Assembly: GCA_021851145.1 (NCBI GenBank)
Contig: JAJZJK010000005.1
Coordinates: forward strand, 1 to 34,785
Direction: 5' to 3'
Length of the DNA: 34,785 nt
Origin: Nanobdellota archaeon
GTDB taxonomy: Archaea > Nanobdellota > Nanobdellia > Parvarchaeales > Parvarchaeaceae
Shown here: in pieces, positions 7,292 to 15,778 of the stretch
Layout: each line of letters starts with the position of its first letter
Position numbering within the stretch: the first letter of the stretch is position 1
Program-made: the position numbers and the translations under genes
The notes under the pieces: model-generated
What the model was told of the DNA's origin: nothing
The model's database searches: none
The model's input: the letters and a program-made list of their open reading frames with translations, nothing else

Positions 7292-8019
7292 TAATACATT
7301 GACATATAAGAAGGGATATTCAAGCCTGTTCCAAATTTCTCAAACTTTGCATTTCCTTCACTTAATTCATTGTCATGCCAGTAATCTACTGCCCTCATGA
7401 ATTCTATTAATCTTTCGTTTTTTGCCTTATCCAAGATTTTTAATTCACCCTTATCAAAAAGATATATCCTTGAGCCTACAATACTGTTTTTGTTCATAGT
7501 TTGCCTATAAACCAGAGTTACCCCATTGCTTTCCTTTTCGCTGTAAAACCTTACTTTTATGGTTTTGTTAAGATTTTCCCTTCCTTCTTTTAAATTTGGG
7601 TATTCACAGTACCTCTCAGATTTTATAAGAGAGTAACTATCTAGACTTTTGTAAGACCTGCTATCATAAACTGAAACATTAAGCAACGCTAAATTTGGTA
7701 TAGAATCCTTTTCAGAGAAGTTTTCAGTATAAAGTTCGGATGAAACGACATATGAATTGTTTGTTTCTTTCAGTTTTTCCATGTTTACAAGGAATAAATC
7801 AAGCTTTTTATCTAAATACATAAGGTTGTTCCTTCCCTTTTTTGCTATTATATGCTTGCTTTCCCCTTTGTTTTTATACCAGTTAAAAGTATCCATTGAC
7901 TGCAGAACGGTTAAATCCTCATTTTCTGAGATGAGATTTAATATTTCTTCATCTGAAACTGTTATGTAATCTTGCTTTAGTAGATTGTCCAAAATACCTC
8001 TTTCATTTTTTGGTATCAT
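7288..8019 (-). CDS. Unknown protein, 243 residues
   Basis: No family is recognised. The protein is soluble-looking with no signal peptide or membrane helix. The N-terminal 50 residues look helical (LDNLLKQDYITVSDEEILNL); the remainder is mixed alpha/beta, rich in Lys, Glu, Ser and Tyr (NNSYVVSSELYTENF, VRFYSEKESNGVTLVYRQ). Two initiation codons adjoin: GTG at 8022 and ATG at 8019. I chose the ATG; a TATA-like AGTATTTATAG near 8044-8054 suits a leaderless start at either. Its 3' end overlaps the convergent SWIM gene by 4 bases. Function unknown. Confidence 0.7.
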   Translation of the reverse strand: MIPKNERGILDNLLKQDYITVSDEEILNLISENEDLTVLQSMDTFNWYKNKGESKHIIAKKGRNNLMYLDKKLDLFLVNMEKLKETNNSYVVSSELYTENFSEKDSIPNLALLNVSVYDSRSYKSLDSYSLIKSERYCEYPNLKEGRENLNKTIKVRFYSEKESNGVTLVYRQTMNKNSIVGSRIYLFDKGELKILDKAKNERLIEFMRAVDYWHDNELSEGNAKFEKFGTGLNIPSYMSMYY

Positions 8020-8065
8020 CACTAAATTTAAGAATAAACCATCTATAAATACTTAATACTTGTAT

Positions 8066-8524
8066 TTAGGAACCTGTACGCAATACCCGACATATCCAGT
8101 CTTTCGGGGCAGATGCATGCTCCACTTCCTTAATAAGAAGATCTGCCTGTTTTTGACTTTCCAATTCGTCTAGCTTAAGATAGACGTAACCTTCTTCTGC
8201 TTCATTATGGCCTTTTAATACGCGCATAACTGCTTCTGTTTTCTTTTTTGCATCTTCAAGTTCATTTATGGAAATAAGCCTTTTCACCTCATCCAACAGT
8301 TTAAGTATGGATCCATGCTCCGCTTCCAAACCCTGTATCCTAAGTTTATTCTCTTCGAGTATTTCAGGAAAAAGGTACTCCTCTTCCCAGAACATGTGAT
8401 TTCTAAGCGAAGAGACTATCAAAGAAAGTTTATCCATGTCAGGTTTTGAACTCAATGAAAGCAAGAATTCATTTAGATACACATCGATCCTTTCATGATC
8501 TTTTGTCAAAACACTATCTAACAT
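8066..8524 (-). CDS. Hemerythrin HHE cation-binding domain protein
   Basis: 152 residues. A four-helix bundle with the ligand pattern of a non-haem di-iron hemerythrin-like domain: H10 (TKDHERID), H43 and E47 (RNHMFWEEEY), H70 (LEAEHGSIL) and H106 with E110 (LKGHNEAEEGYVY). Such proteins bind O2 or NO, or act in iron and redox sensing; which applies is not visible. The C-terminus ends with HASAPKDWICRVL, a tail with one Cys. It appears to be a single-gene transcript: a TTTAAATCA box at about 8546-8556 precedes the ATG, and tRNA-Arg lies upstream in the same orientation. Confidence 0.88.
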   Translation of the reverse strand: MLDSVLTKDHERIDVYLNEFLLSLSSKPDMDKLSLIVSSLRNHMFWEEEYLFPEILEENKLRIQGLEAEHGSILKLLDEVKRLISINELEDAKKKTEAVMRVLKGHNEAEEGYVYLKLDELESQKQADLLIKEVEHASAPKDWICRVLRTGS

Positions 8525-8586
8525 AATAAAATTTAACAGGCCTTTGATTTAAAGATTCTTTTTTATATTTGGTAAATAAAGCCAAT

Positions 8587-8659
8587 GCCCTCGCCAGGAT
8601 TTGAACCTGGGTGCCCGGTTTAGGAAACCGGTATTCTGTCCAAGCTAAACTACGAGGGC
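8587..8659 (-). tRNA. tRNA-Arg (anticodon CCT)
   Basis: A full cloverleaf on the minus strand. The acceptor stem GCCCTCG pairs with CGAGGGC. The anticodon stem CCGGT/ACCGG closes the loop TTCCTAA, giving anticodon CCT (reads AGG). The T-arm contains CAGG-TTCAAAT-CCTG. It is 73 nt with no intron. The 3' flank is ATTGGC, so the CCA end is not encoded here. Confidence 0.95.
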
Positions 8660-8744
8660 TATTCGAAATTTAAGGCTCTTTTAGCTTAAATCATTTAATT
8701 TTAAAACTATTAATATTATCCTTTGTCATATCTTTTTATCGTTT

Positions 8745-9407
8745 ATGGCAACATATAATCCATTTATAAGCATAACTTACTCTGATAATGACGTTATAGT
8801 AGACAGAGTTAATGAAAAGATAGATTTATTGATGCTTGTAAATGATGCCTTAGAACATGGATGTATAATTATACTTAAAGGCGCCCCCGGTATGGGTAAA
8901 AGCACACTGATAAATGTAGTAGAAAAAGAGCTTAGGAACTCAAAAAATATAGAGATAGTAAAAGAGGAGTTTACACCTGCGGTTTATAATAAGCTTAGAA
9001 ATTTACAAGTAAATCCTGCAAAAAGGATGTTTATAGAACTAGATGATTTCAACAATGTAGAGATGCTAGACAAATTAAGCCAACAGAGAGTAATAGATTT
9101 GCTTTACAGCTTGGGCCAAAAAGCCGCAATTTTATTGGTAGAAAACAGAGAGGAAGGGGTTGAAAAAGAGCTTAAAACACAAAGCAAACAGTTCAAAAAA
9201 TACCAGTTGGAAGGCATGTCAAGGGATGATTTAAGGCAGATAATAATAAACAGATTAAACTTATCAAGGACTGAAAAATCAAACTCTCTTGCCCCTTTTA
9301 CAGAAGTCGAGTACGAAAAGATATATAAAAAATCAAAAGGAAACCCGAGAATAGCATTGCTTATATGCTCTGCATTATTTGATCAAAAAACAAACAGTAT
9401 AATATAA
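8745..9407 (+). CDS. AAA+ ATPase (Orc1/Cdc6- or AAA_16-like), short
   Basis: 220 residues. P-loop GAPGMGKS is at residues 46-53, Walker B-like strand MFIELDDF at about 104-111, a sensor 1-like strand AAILLVENRE, and sensor 2 GNPRIALLI near the C-terminus. The arrangement resembles the ATPase core of Orc1/Cdc6 or STAND-type AAA proteins but has no winged helix. It ends 18 bases before the presenilin-like gene in the same direction, so they are probably co-transcribed. I infer a regulatory ATPase, possibly acting with the membrane protease; its target is unknown. A TATA-like box TATTAATATTA lies at about 8710-8720. Confidence 0.75.
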   Translation: MATYNPFISITYSDNDVIVDRVNEKIDLLMLVNDALEHGCIIILKGAPGMGKSTLINVVEKELRNSKNIEIVKEEFTPAVYNKLRNLQVNPAKRMFIELDDFNNVEMLDKLSQQRVIDLLYSLGQKAAILLVENREEGVEKELKTQSKQFKKYQLEGMSRDDLRQIIINRLNLSRTEKSNSLAPFTEVEYEKIYKKSKGNPRIALLICSALFDQKTNSII

Positions 9408-9425
9408 AGAATATCTAAATAGAAC

Positions 9426-10301
9426 ATGAAGACAAACATTAAGCTAGCCTTGCTTTTACTAGGCATATTTACAGTAGTTTTAATAGCCAGCGGATTTTTT
9501 GCAGGTGTTAACCTAAAACTGTTTTCTGTTATTTCTCAGCAAACAGGAATAAATTACAATGCCACATCCCCGTTTTATTATTTAATTTACATAATAACTG
9601 CAGGTTTACTAGTCCCAACAGCTATAATCCTTCTGCTGGTTAAATACAAAAAAATAAAGATTATAAATATACTGATAATAGTTCTATTTTTGTTCGTAAT
9701 GTACGCTTTTTCAGATATGTGTCTACTTGATTTGTATGTATTCCCGCTTCATGGCAACCTTAATTCCAACAGCAGCTTACTCGCGGTTTTTTCGCTTTTA
9801 GTCTATGTCTTGCCTGTTGTACTTACATATTATTATTTCAGGTACGCTGGAAAATACGGTAAGGACATTTTGAATGTAATATTATTCGTTTCCATATCTG
9901 CGATAATCTCACTTTATTTAAACATAATAACCGCGCTGATACTTATTGCGGTCATAAGCGTATATGATTACATATCAGTTTTTATAACCAAACACATGCT
10001 AACACTGGCAAAGGCATTCTCCGGGAATTCATTTGGCGGTATATCACTGATGGCAAAGAAAGCAAAAAGAAAGGAGATTTTTCTTGGAGGAGGGGATATG
10101 GCATTCCCAGCGATACTTGCAGATGAATTCTTTTTACATTACAGCCTGCTGTCTGGAGTATTTGCCATAGTAGGTGCAGTAATAGGGTTATCAATAATAT
10201 TATTTTTAGGCAAAAAGGGGAAAGCTTACCCTGCAATGGCCGCAATAGGGCCTATGCAGTTCGCATTCTTAGGCCTGTTCTTCCTAATAAAATTTATTTA
10301 G
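9426..10301 (+). CDS. Presenilin/signal peptide peptidase-like intramembrane aspartyl protease
   Basis: 291 residues with about nine hydrophobic segments. It carries the catalytic motifs of the A22 (presenilin/SPP) family: YD at residues 180-181 and GxGD as GGGD at 221-224 in the context FLGGGDMAFPAILA. The C-terminal PAL motif appears as PAM (269-271) in AYPAMAAIGP. These enzymes cleave transmembrane segments of substrates inside the membrane. D181 and D224 should be the catalytic pair. It follows an AAA+ ATPase gene by 18 bases. Substrates cannot be deduced from the sequence. Confidence 0.9.
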   Translation: MKTNIKLALLLLGIFTVVLIASGFFAGVNLKLFSVISQQTGINYNATSPFYYLIYIITAGLLVPTAIILLLVKYKKIKIINILIIVLFLFVMYAFSDMCLLDLYVFPLHGNLNSNSSLLAVFSLLVYVLPVVLTYYYFRYAGKYGKDILNVILFVSISAIISLYLNIITALILIAVISVYDYISVFITKHMLTLAKAFSGNSFGGISLMAKKAKRKEIFLGGGDMAFPAILADEFFLHYSLLSGVFAIVGAVIGLSIILFLGKKGKAYPAMAAIGPMQFAFLGLFFLIKFI

Positions 10302-10345
10302 TATAACGGCGTTATATATTTAAATTATTATGAATTAGATAGAAG

Positions 10346-10651
10346 ATGGAAGTCAAAGTAAAGGAAGAGGATGTCATAAGGGGATTGAAACAATGCTTTG
10401 ATCCTGAGATACCTGCCAACATTTATGATTTAGGATTGATTTACAAGATAGAAGTAAACGGCACTGAAGTAAAGATATTAATGACTTTAACTTCTCCTTT
10501 CTGCCCAGTTACTGATTATTTAGTAGAAGATATAAAAGGAAAAGTAATAGATTTTTCTGGTGCTACAAAAGTAGATTTGGATATAACTTTTGATCCTCCT
10601 TGGACCAAAGACAAAATGACAGACGAAGCAAGAGCCGAACTAGGGATATAA
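10346..10651 (+). CDS. sufT: MIP18/DUF59 family iron-sulphur assembly protein
   Basis: 101 residues, full length for the family. It has the conserved opening CFDPEIPANIYDLGLIYKIEV, the central MTLTSPFCPVTDYLVEDI with its reactive Cys, and the terminal DPPWTKDKMTDEARAELGI. DUF59/MIP18 proteins (SufT, PaaD, Cia2) assist maturation or insertion of Fe-S clusters. Likely clients nearby are radical-SAM Elp3 and other Fe-S enzymes. A TATA-like TTATATATTTAAA near 10310-10322 fits a leaderless ATG at 10346. It stands alone, convergent with top6A. Confidence 0.92.
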   Translation: MEVKVKEEDVIRGLKQCFDPEIPANIYDLGLIYKIEVNGTEVKILMTLTSPFCPVTDYLVEDIKGKVIDFSGATKVDLDITFDPPWTKDKMTDEARAELGI

Positions 10652-10686
10652 AATTTACAGTTTATTTTAAGTATGCGGCTATAAAC

Positions 10687-11790
10687 TCAATCTAAAAAAT
10701 TCTTATCTTTCAGTTTTTCAGGAAGGTAGGTCTCAGTCATAAATGACAATCCTTTTGCAGTAAATGCATCTAACTCTACCTTAGCGCCCAATTTCTCCAT
10801 TTTATCAAGTTCTTCCATCCATTTTTTGTTATTTTTGAACCAATCATAATTCTTGATTTGTTTTATTCTTGCCATATCAACATCCTTGAACTTTATCAAG
10901 TGCCTTCTTAATTCATATTTATCTATATCTTCCATTGTCAAGCCCATAAACTTTGCTTCCGGCAAAGAAAGCTTGTCTGATACGTGTGCCAAAGCAATGG
11001 AACCGAATTTTATTGCAGAGTAGATGTATACTCCCCAAATATCCCCATCTGTCAAAACATAAACCGGCAGGTTATGCTCCCTGCTAAGCCTTTGAAGCAG
11101 TCTTCTTATACCCCTTGTAGCCTGTCCCTGGCTTGCGATTATAACACAGTGCAGTTTCTTCCAGGCTTTATCCTCATTCATACGGTCCCAGATAGTTGCC
11201 TTCTCCATGTATATTACGAATTTTGCATCAACTTTTTTGAAGATAAGTTCTTCCACGTTGCTTGGAACCGCCCAGCCACCGCTTCCCATCTTTGACCAGT
11301 CTATAATATCTCCTCTGTCTTCAACTATTACTTCCCCTGCAACTGCGCCGTTCTTATTTGCATTTATGTTTAGCTGCTCCCTCGTAAGATCTGTTATTAG
11401 TTCTAAGTCTTCTATTGCCTTGTTTGTTTCTATCTGATCATCAACTACATCTATCTTTGTTCCCGGAATTGTCCTCCTTACTTGATAGAATGCGGACCTT
11501 AAACTTGTGTGCTTATCATTTTTTATAAGTTCTCTGCTTACTGCAGCCATTGCCATTGTCTGTATGAATTTTCTGACATGACCAACGTTTAAAAAATACC
11601 TTCTTGACAAACCGCTGCCTAATGTAATCATCCTGCTTTCAGTATCGTATTTTACGTTTGACAAACCTCTTACTGGCAAAGTCAGATAAGGGTTCTCTCC
11701 TTTTTCTATCTGCTGATAAACATTCTTTCCAAGATCTTCAAGCACGCTAAGCCTCATTTTTCTTGACTGCTCGATTTCTTTATTATCCAT
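10687..11790 (-). CDS. top6A: DNA topoisomerase VI subunit A
   Basis: 367 residues, the usual size. This is the DNA-cleaving subunit of the type IIB topoisomerase, related to Spo11. The winged-helix 5Y-CAP domain contains LRSAFYQVRR, with Y102 the expected catalytic tyrosine. The Toprim domain has IYMEKATIWDRM and the metal-binding DxD in YVLTDGDIWGVYIY. It begins 2 bases after the top6B stop, forming the A2B2 enzyme pair with it. The C-terminal stretch includes GLTMEDIDKYELRRHLIKFK, a typical feature. Confidence 0.97.
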   Translation of the reverse strand: MDNKEIEQSRKMRLSVLEDLGKNVYQQIEKGENPYLTLPVRGLSNVKYDTESRMITLGSGLSRRYFLNVGHVRKFIQTMAMAAVSRELIKNDKHTSLRSAFYQVRRTIPGTKIDVVDDQIETNKAIEDLELITDLTREQLNINANKNGAVAGEVIVEDRGDIIDWSKMGSGGWAVPSNVEELIFKKVDAKFVIYMEKATIWDRMNEDKAWKKLHCVIIASQGQATRGIRRLLQRLSREHNLPVYVLTDGDIWGVYIYSAIKFGSIALAHVSDKLSLPEAKFMGLTMEDIDKYELRRHLIKFKDVDMARIKQIKNYDWFKNNKKWMEELDKMEKLGAKVELDAFTAKGLSFMTETYLPEKLKDKNFLD

Positions 11791-11792
11791 AT

Positions 11793-13658
11793 TTACTCCT
11801 CCTCTTCTGAAGATGTATCAGATTCTATCTTGCTTGATATAACATCTCCTTTACTAAGGCTTTCTTCTACATTTGCCTTAACTTCTTCTTTCTTCTTTTC
11901 AAGCAGGCCCTCTATCTTTGCCTTTACTTTTTTCTCGTCCATGTCTGTTAATTTTGATATTGAGTAAGCTAATTCTATACCGTACTTGTCAAACAGGCTT
12001 ATTCTCTCCTGGAACAAGCTGCTTTTATGCTTTCTATTGAGAAATACTGAAAGAGTCCTTACAAGCTCCTGCAATGCAAGTTTTATTTCCTTTATTATTA
12101 CTGGATAACTAGCAACCGAATTCTTACTTTCATTTGTATAAGGAACCCATACTGATGCAATATGAATTATGAACACTAATGGCCCGATAGGAACTTTATT
12201 CTCCACCTTTAAACCATAACGTGCGTAATCTACTCCCAAAAAGCTTTGAGTCAAAGCACAAGATGAGGAATCAAATAACAAAGGTATTTTATTTGCAAAT
12301 CTCATTAAAAGGGCCCTGTCATTTTGTATCTTGCCACCGTAGGCTGCAGCGACTTCTATCTGGAAAGGCATTCCCCTGTAAACTTCCGGCTTTCTCGTAA
12401 CTGATTTAACAAATTCTGGTGAATACTCTTTCTTCAGGCTTTTTTCCAGTTCTTCTCCGCCTATTGGAGATAGACAGTCTGTCTGCGGCCTCATTAAATC
12501 CAAAGACTGCAATGCTTTCAGTATAGAGTTTGCCTGCACCCTGTCGATATCCTGCGGTTTGCTTTTAGTGTCTATCCCTGCACTTTTCAGGGTTTGATCT
12601 GCAACTGCCCTGCTTACCCTTGACAATTCATTTTCAAGAACAGACGCAACTGTCCTTTCTGTGGAATTCTTGAGAATACGCATGAATATTCCTATTTCCA
12701 AACCTTCTGGGTGTGGTTTTATAGACAAAGGCTCTTTTGGCAGTGATTCTATAACTCTTTTGTAGGTTACCTTTTCTCCGTTTGGATTCGTATACATTAT
12801 TGTTGCATGTGGGTTTACCAAAGCTGTTCTTCTAACATATTCATCTAAACCTTTATTTCCGCTAACGTACAAACCTTCTATTTCTAATTCAATGCTTGTA
12901 CCAGACTCATAAGGGTAATCCTCATCGCTTTCCTCCATTACTTCCGGCTCATTTTTAAGTATGTTTATCTGAACTTTCATCATTTTTGCTTTCTTTGCGC
13001 TTTTTATCTTTGAGATTATCTTTGCGGATTTTCCGGTAGTCAACTGAGAATAAAGAACTGCAGAGTGGATACCTATACCTTGCTGTCCCCTTCCCTGTCT
13101 CATTGACTGAAACTTGCTACCGTAAAGCATTCTTCCGAATATGTCTGGTATTTTTGATGAAAGTATGCCTGGCCCGTTATCCATTATTTTAATAAGGAAT
13201 ATAGGGGCATTTTTCTTCAGCCTTAGCTGTTTCCCGTTCATTAATACTAAAAGCTTGTCATTGTTTTCTGATATATCAAATGTAACGTCTTCAAAAGACA
13301 GAGTCAGCTTTCCGGCCCTGATCTGCTTTGATTCACTTTTACCTTTATAAAGAACTGTAAATTCGTTTTTCCTGACTATTAACTGACCAATATTTTGCTT
13401 CTCATCTAGCAGCTGATAATTATCGCTTAGCGCCTTTACATCTACAGTTATTTCTGGCAAGGTTACTTTATCCTTGTTTTTTTCCTGCATGTGCCCAAGC
13501 TCTTCACATGCATCTAAAGAGTTATCAACAGCCTCTTTTACACAAGTAAGCAGGGCTTTCTGTTTGTTATCAAAACCCAGAAGGTGCCTGTTCTTTTCAA
13601 AGAACTCAGTAACACTTATTGCTCTCTGTCCTTTTGCAAGTTCCTCAGCGATTTCCAT
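11793..13658 (-). CDS. top6B: DNA topoisomerase VI subunit B (with enlarged ATPase domain)
   Basis: 621 residues, longer than the about 530 typical of the family. GHKL ATPase: N-box CVKEAVDNSLDACEE (E42, N46), G1 box MDNGPGI at about 159-165, and glycine-rich lid GRGQQGIGIHSAVLYSQLTTGK at about 189 onward. Transducer features include ALTQSFLGVDYARYGLKVEN. In the family about 30-35 residues separate the N-box and G1 box; here it is about 115, an insertion of roughly 80 residues (about 68-150) rich in beta strands. Its 5' end overlaps pno1 by 14 bases. The C-terminal tail is acidic (ESDTSSEEEE). Confidence 0.96.
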   Translation of the reverse strand: MEIAEELAKGQRAISVTEFFEKNRHLLGFDNKQKALLTCVKEAVDNSLDACEELGHMQEKNKDKVTLPEITVDVKALSDNYQLLDEKQNIGQLIVRKNEFTVLYKGKSESKQIRAGKLTLSFEDVTFDISENNDKLLVLMNGKQLRLKKNAPIFLIKIMDNGPGILSSKIPDIFGRMLYGSKFQSMRQGRGQQGIGIHSAVLYSQLTTGKSAKIISKIKSAKKAKMMKVQINILKNEPEVMEESDEDYPYESGTSIELEIEGLYVSGNKGLDEYVRRTALVNPHATIMYTNPNGEKVTYKRVIESLPKEPLSIKPHPEGLEIGIFMRILKNSTERTVASVLENELSRVSRAVADQTLKSAGIDTKSKPQDIDRVQANSILKALQSLDLMRPQTDCLSPIGGEELEKSLKKEYSPEFVKSVTRKPEVYRGMPFQIEVAAAYGGKIQNDRALLMRFANKIPLLFDSSSCALTQSFLGVDYARYGLKVENKVPIGPLVFIIHIASVWVPYTNESKNSVASYPVIIKEIKLALQELVRTLSVFLNRKHKSSLFQERISLFDKYGIELAYSISKLTDMDEKKVKAKIEGLLEKKKEEVKANVEESLSKGDVISSKIESDTSSEEEE

Positions 13659-14160
13659 TTAGGTATACCTCGACTTTCTTTTTGTTTATCATTGAAAACA
13701 CATTATCATGTTTTGCGCCATTTAAAATCATTTCGATTGCCGATTGGGCAATAGATATATTCTGTATTTGTCCAATAATACTTATAGTTTTCCCATAAAC
13801 ATTTATATAACAGGAAGTTTCTCTCATTAGCCTTTGCTTTATCATTCCCCTTGTGCCTATTACCCTTCCTTTTAGCTGCATTGCCCGCTTATCTGAGTTG
13901 CTGTATTCCCTCAGGCTTATTACGACCAAATCATAGTCATCATCTAATAATAAAGCGGAGATAGCGGCATCAAAGCCCCTGTTAAATGCGTTTATTGCAT
14001 TTTTAGCAGACAAAACTTCAAATGCGCTTTTTCCGGTCATATAAACCATATTTCCGTCTACTTCTATATCTACACCGTGCTGCTTTATTTTTTCAAGTAG
14101 TTTCTTCTGTTTTGTTATCTCTTTTGCCTTCCTGCTGTTCATCAATATTTCATCTTCCAT
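13645..14160 (-). CDS. Pno1/Dim2-like KH-domain RNA-binding protein
   Basis: 171 residues with two KH folds, as in archaeal Pno1/Dim2 (Krr1-related). The second has the motif LKGRVIGTRGMIKQRLMRET with the GxxG loop (GTRG). The protein acts in small-subunit rRNA maturation and, in structural work on archaea, stimulates translation initiation factor binding. It abuts the elp3 stop and overlaps top6B. In many Euryarchaeota the order Rio1-Pno1-top6B-top6A is conserved; here the Rio1 position is occupied by elp3. The start at 14160 gives the family's normal length. Confidence 0.9.
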   Translation of the reverse strand: MEDEILMNSRKAKEITKQKKLLEKIKQHGVDIEVDGNMVYMTGKSAFEVLSAKNAINAFNRGFDAAISALLLDDDYDLVVISLREYSNSDKRAMQLKGRVIGTRGMIKQRLMRETSCYINVYGKTISIIGQIQNISIAQSAIEMILNGAKHDNVFSMINKKKVEVYLNGNR

Positions 14161-15738
14161 TTATAGCTCCTTTGACATGTACCACTTGTACCTTTTATAG
14201 CCAAGATTCCTGTAATACTCCCTAACTCCTACTCCAGATATAACATTTATCTTATTTATGGAGTACTCCTCTTTTGTTATCTTTTCTGCTTCTGAAAGAA
14301 GATTCTTACCAAATCCCTTGTGCTGAAAGGATTCGCTGTTATTTTCATTTATATTAAGGTGCTCACCGTAAACATGCAGCTCTCTAACAAAGGCTTCATT
14401 TGAGTTATCCGCTATCCTTAGCCTTAGAAAGGCAATGATTGCATTATTGTTTATATCATCAATACTTAGAAAGACCTCATCCCCATTTACTGATCTGTAG
14501 TTTTCTCTGTTGAGTTTTATCTTAACAGGTTTTGAGAGTTTTGTATGCCCTATTTCTCTACTGCGTATGTCATTTGCGCTTTTGCCTATTTCTTTTAATT
14601 TATCATCAACTAGCTGCCTTAAATTGGTTGTCTTTATTCCATTTTCTATGAAAGTGGATGGTATATCCCTCTCAATTCGCATTATCCTTAGCCATCTCGG
14701 AGCGTTTACTTCTGCTTCAGCAATAAGCTCTACTACATCTTCAACAGGGTAAGGTTTGTAATTTCCTCTTTTCCACATCTCATACAAGCCTGTGCCCCTG
14801 ATAACCAATGTTGGGTATATTTTTATGGCATCCGGTTTGAAATTTTCATTGTTGTAGATTTCATTTATTGTTTCCCGGTCTTTATCTTTGTCTGACAAAG
14901 GAAGATTTAGCATTATGTGGTAATCAACCTTATACCCATAGTTCTTAAGCCTCCTGCTGGCATCTGTAACATCCGCTATAGTATGCCCTCTATTGTTTTT
15001 TGTCAATACCTCATCATAAATGCTCTGAACTCCCATTTCAACCCTTGTTATACCCAAGTTAAGCATTCTTTCTATGTCTTCATCTGCACACCTCTCTGGC
15101 TTAGTTTCTGCAGCAAATGCAACGCATCTTATCCTTGCGGTTTCATTAAACCTTTTTTGTTCTTCTAGATTTCCCTCTACTTTATCACCGTAGAACTCAT
15201 TCATTGCTTTATAAACAGAGGTAACATAGTCATTGACATAATCTTTTGGTAAAGTTGTAAAAGTTCCGCCTATTGTTATAATCTCTATTTTTTGGGGGTT
15301 ATAACCCATAAAAAGATAATGCTTAAGCCTGGCAGTAACTTGTTTGTAAGGATCATAGTTATTCATTAGCGCTCTTCTAGCGGCAGGCTCAAAGCCGGTG
15401 TAGCTTTGCGGAGTATTAAAATTTGTGCCGCCTGGGCAGAATATGCATGTTCCGTGAGGACAGTTGTAAGGTTTAGTCATTATCGCCACGACATTAACTC
15501 CTGATAAAACCCTTACTGGTTTTGAAACCATTAATTCCGCGTACTTTTCTCTTTCTGATTGTGATAGATAATTCAGTATCTCTCCATTCTTGGGGATATT
15601 ATGCAGTCCAGTTTGTCTAGAAACAACCCTCTTCGCGATAAGAAGCTCTTTTTTACTGTGTATATTCCTTTCTTCAATTATACGCTTAAATTCATGGATA
15701 AACGCACTTAAACTCTCTTCTTTGTTGTAATAATCCAT
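14161..15738 (-). CDS. elp3: Elp3-family tRNA uridine-34 modification enzyme (radical SAM + GNAT)
   Basis: 525 residues, full length. The radical-SAM domain carries the cluster-binding cysteines in CPHGTCIFCPGG (C93, C98, C101), preceded by VNVVAIMTKPYNC. TIGGTFTTLP and RVEMGVQSIYDEVL are further Elp3 motifs. The C-terminal GNAT acetyltransferase domain has the acetyl-CoA loop QHKGFGKNLL and the ending GVREYYRNLGYKRYKWYMSK. Archaeal Elp3 acts alone to make the cm5U modification at wobble uridine 34. It leads an operon with pno1 and topoisomerase VI. A TATA-like box at about 15763-15773 lies within a 40-base divergent promoter. Confidence 0.96.
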   Translation of the reverse strand: MDYYNKEESLSAFIHEFKRIIEERNIHSKKELLIAKRVVSRQTGLHNIPKNGEILNYLSQSEREKYAELMVSKPVRVLSGVNVVAIMTKPYNCPHGTCIFCPGGTNFNTPQSYTGFEPAARRALMNNYDPYKQVTARLKHYLFMGYNPQKIEIITIGGTFTTLPKDYVNDYVTSVYKAMNEFYGDKVEGNLEEQKRFNETARIRCVAFAAETKPERCADEDIERMLNLGITRVEMGVQSIYDEVLTKNNRGHTIADVTDASRRLKNYGYKVDYHIMLNLPLSDKDKDRETINEIYNNENFKPDAIKIYPTLVIRGTGLYEMWKRGNYKPYPVEDVVELIAEAEVNAPRWLRIMRIERDIPSTFIENGIKTTNLRQLVDDKLKEIGKSANDIRSREIGHTKLSKPVKIKLNRENYRSVNGDEVFLSIDDINNNAIIAFLRLRIADNSNEAFVRELHVYGEHLNINENNSESFQHKGFGKNLLSEAEKITKEEYSINKINVISGVGVREYYRNLGYKRYKWYMSKEL

Positions 15739-15749
15739 ATGCTTTATAA

Positions 15750-15773
15750 TTTATAAAAGCTGGATATATAAAT
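15750..15773. promoter_or_regulatory. Interleaved divergent promoter (elp3 / surface protein)
   Basis: Only 40 bases separate the two ATGs (15738 minus, 15779 plus). TTTATAAAAGC at 15750-15760 is centred about 26 bases before the plus-strand gene. On the minus strand ATTTATATATC at 15773-15763 is centred about 29 bases before elp3. Both genes therefore look leaderless, and the two TBP sites almost touch. Confidence 0.5.
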
Positions 15774-15778
15774 TATAT

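Noticed and set aside
10984-11437. Two plus-strand ORFs opposite top6A
   Set aside because: Antisense shadows of a clearly identified topoisomerase gene.
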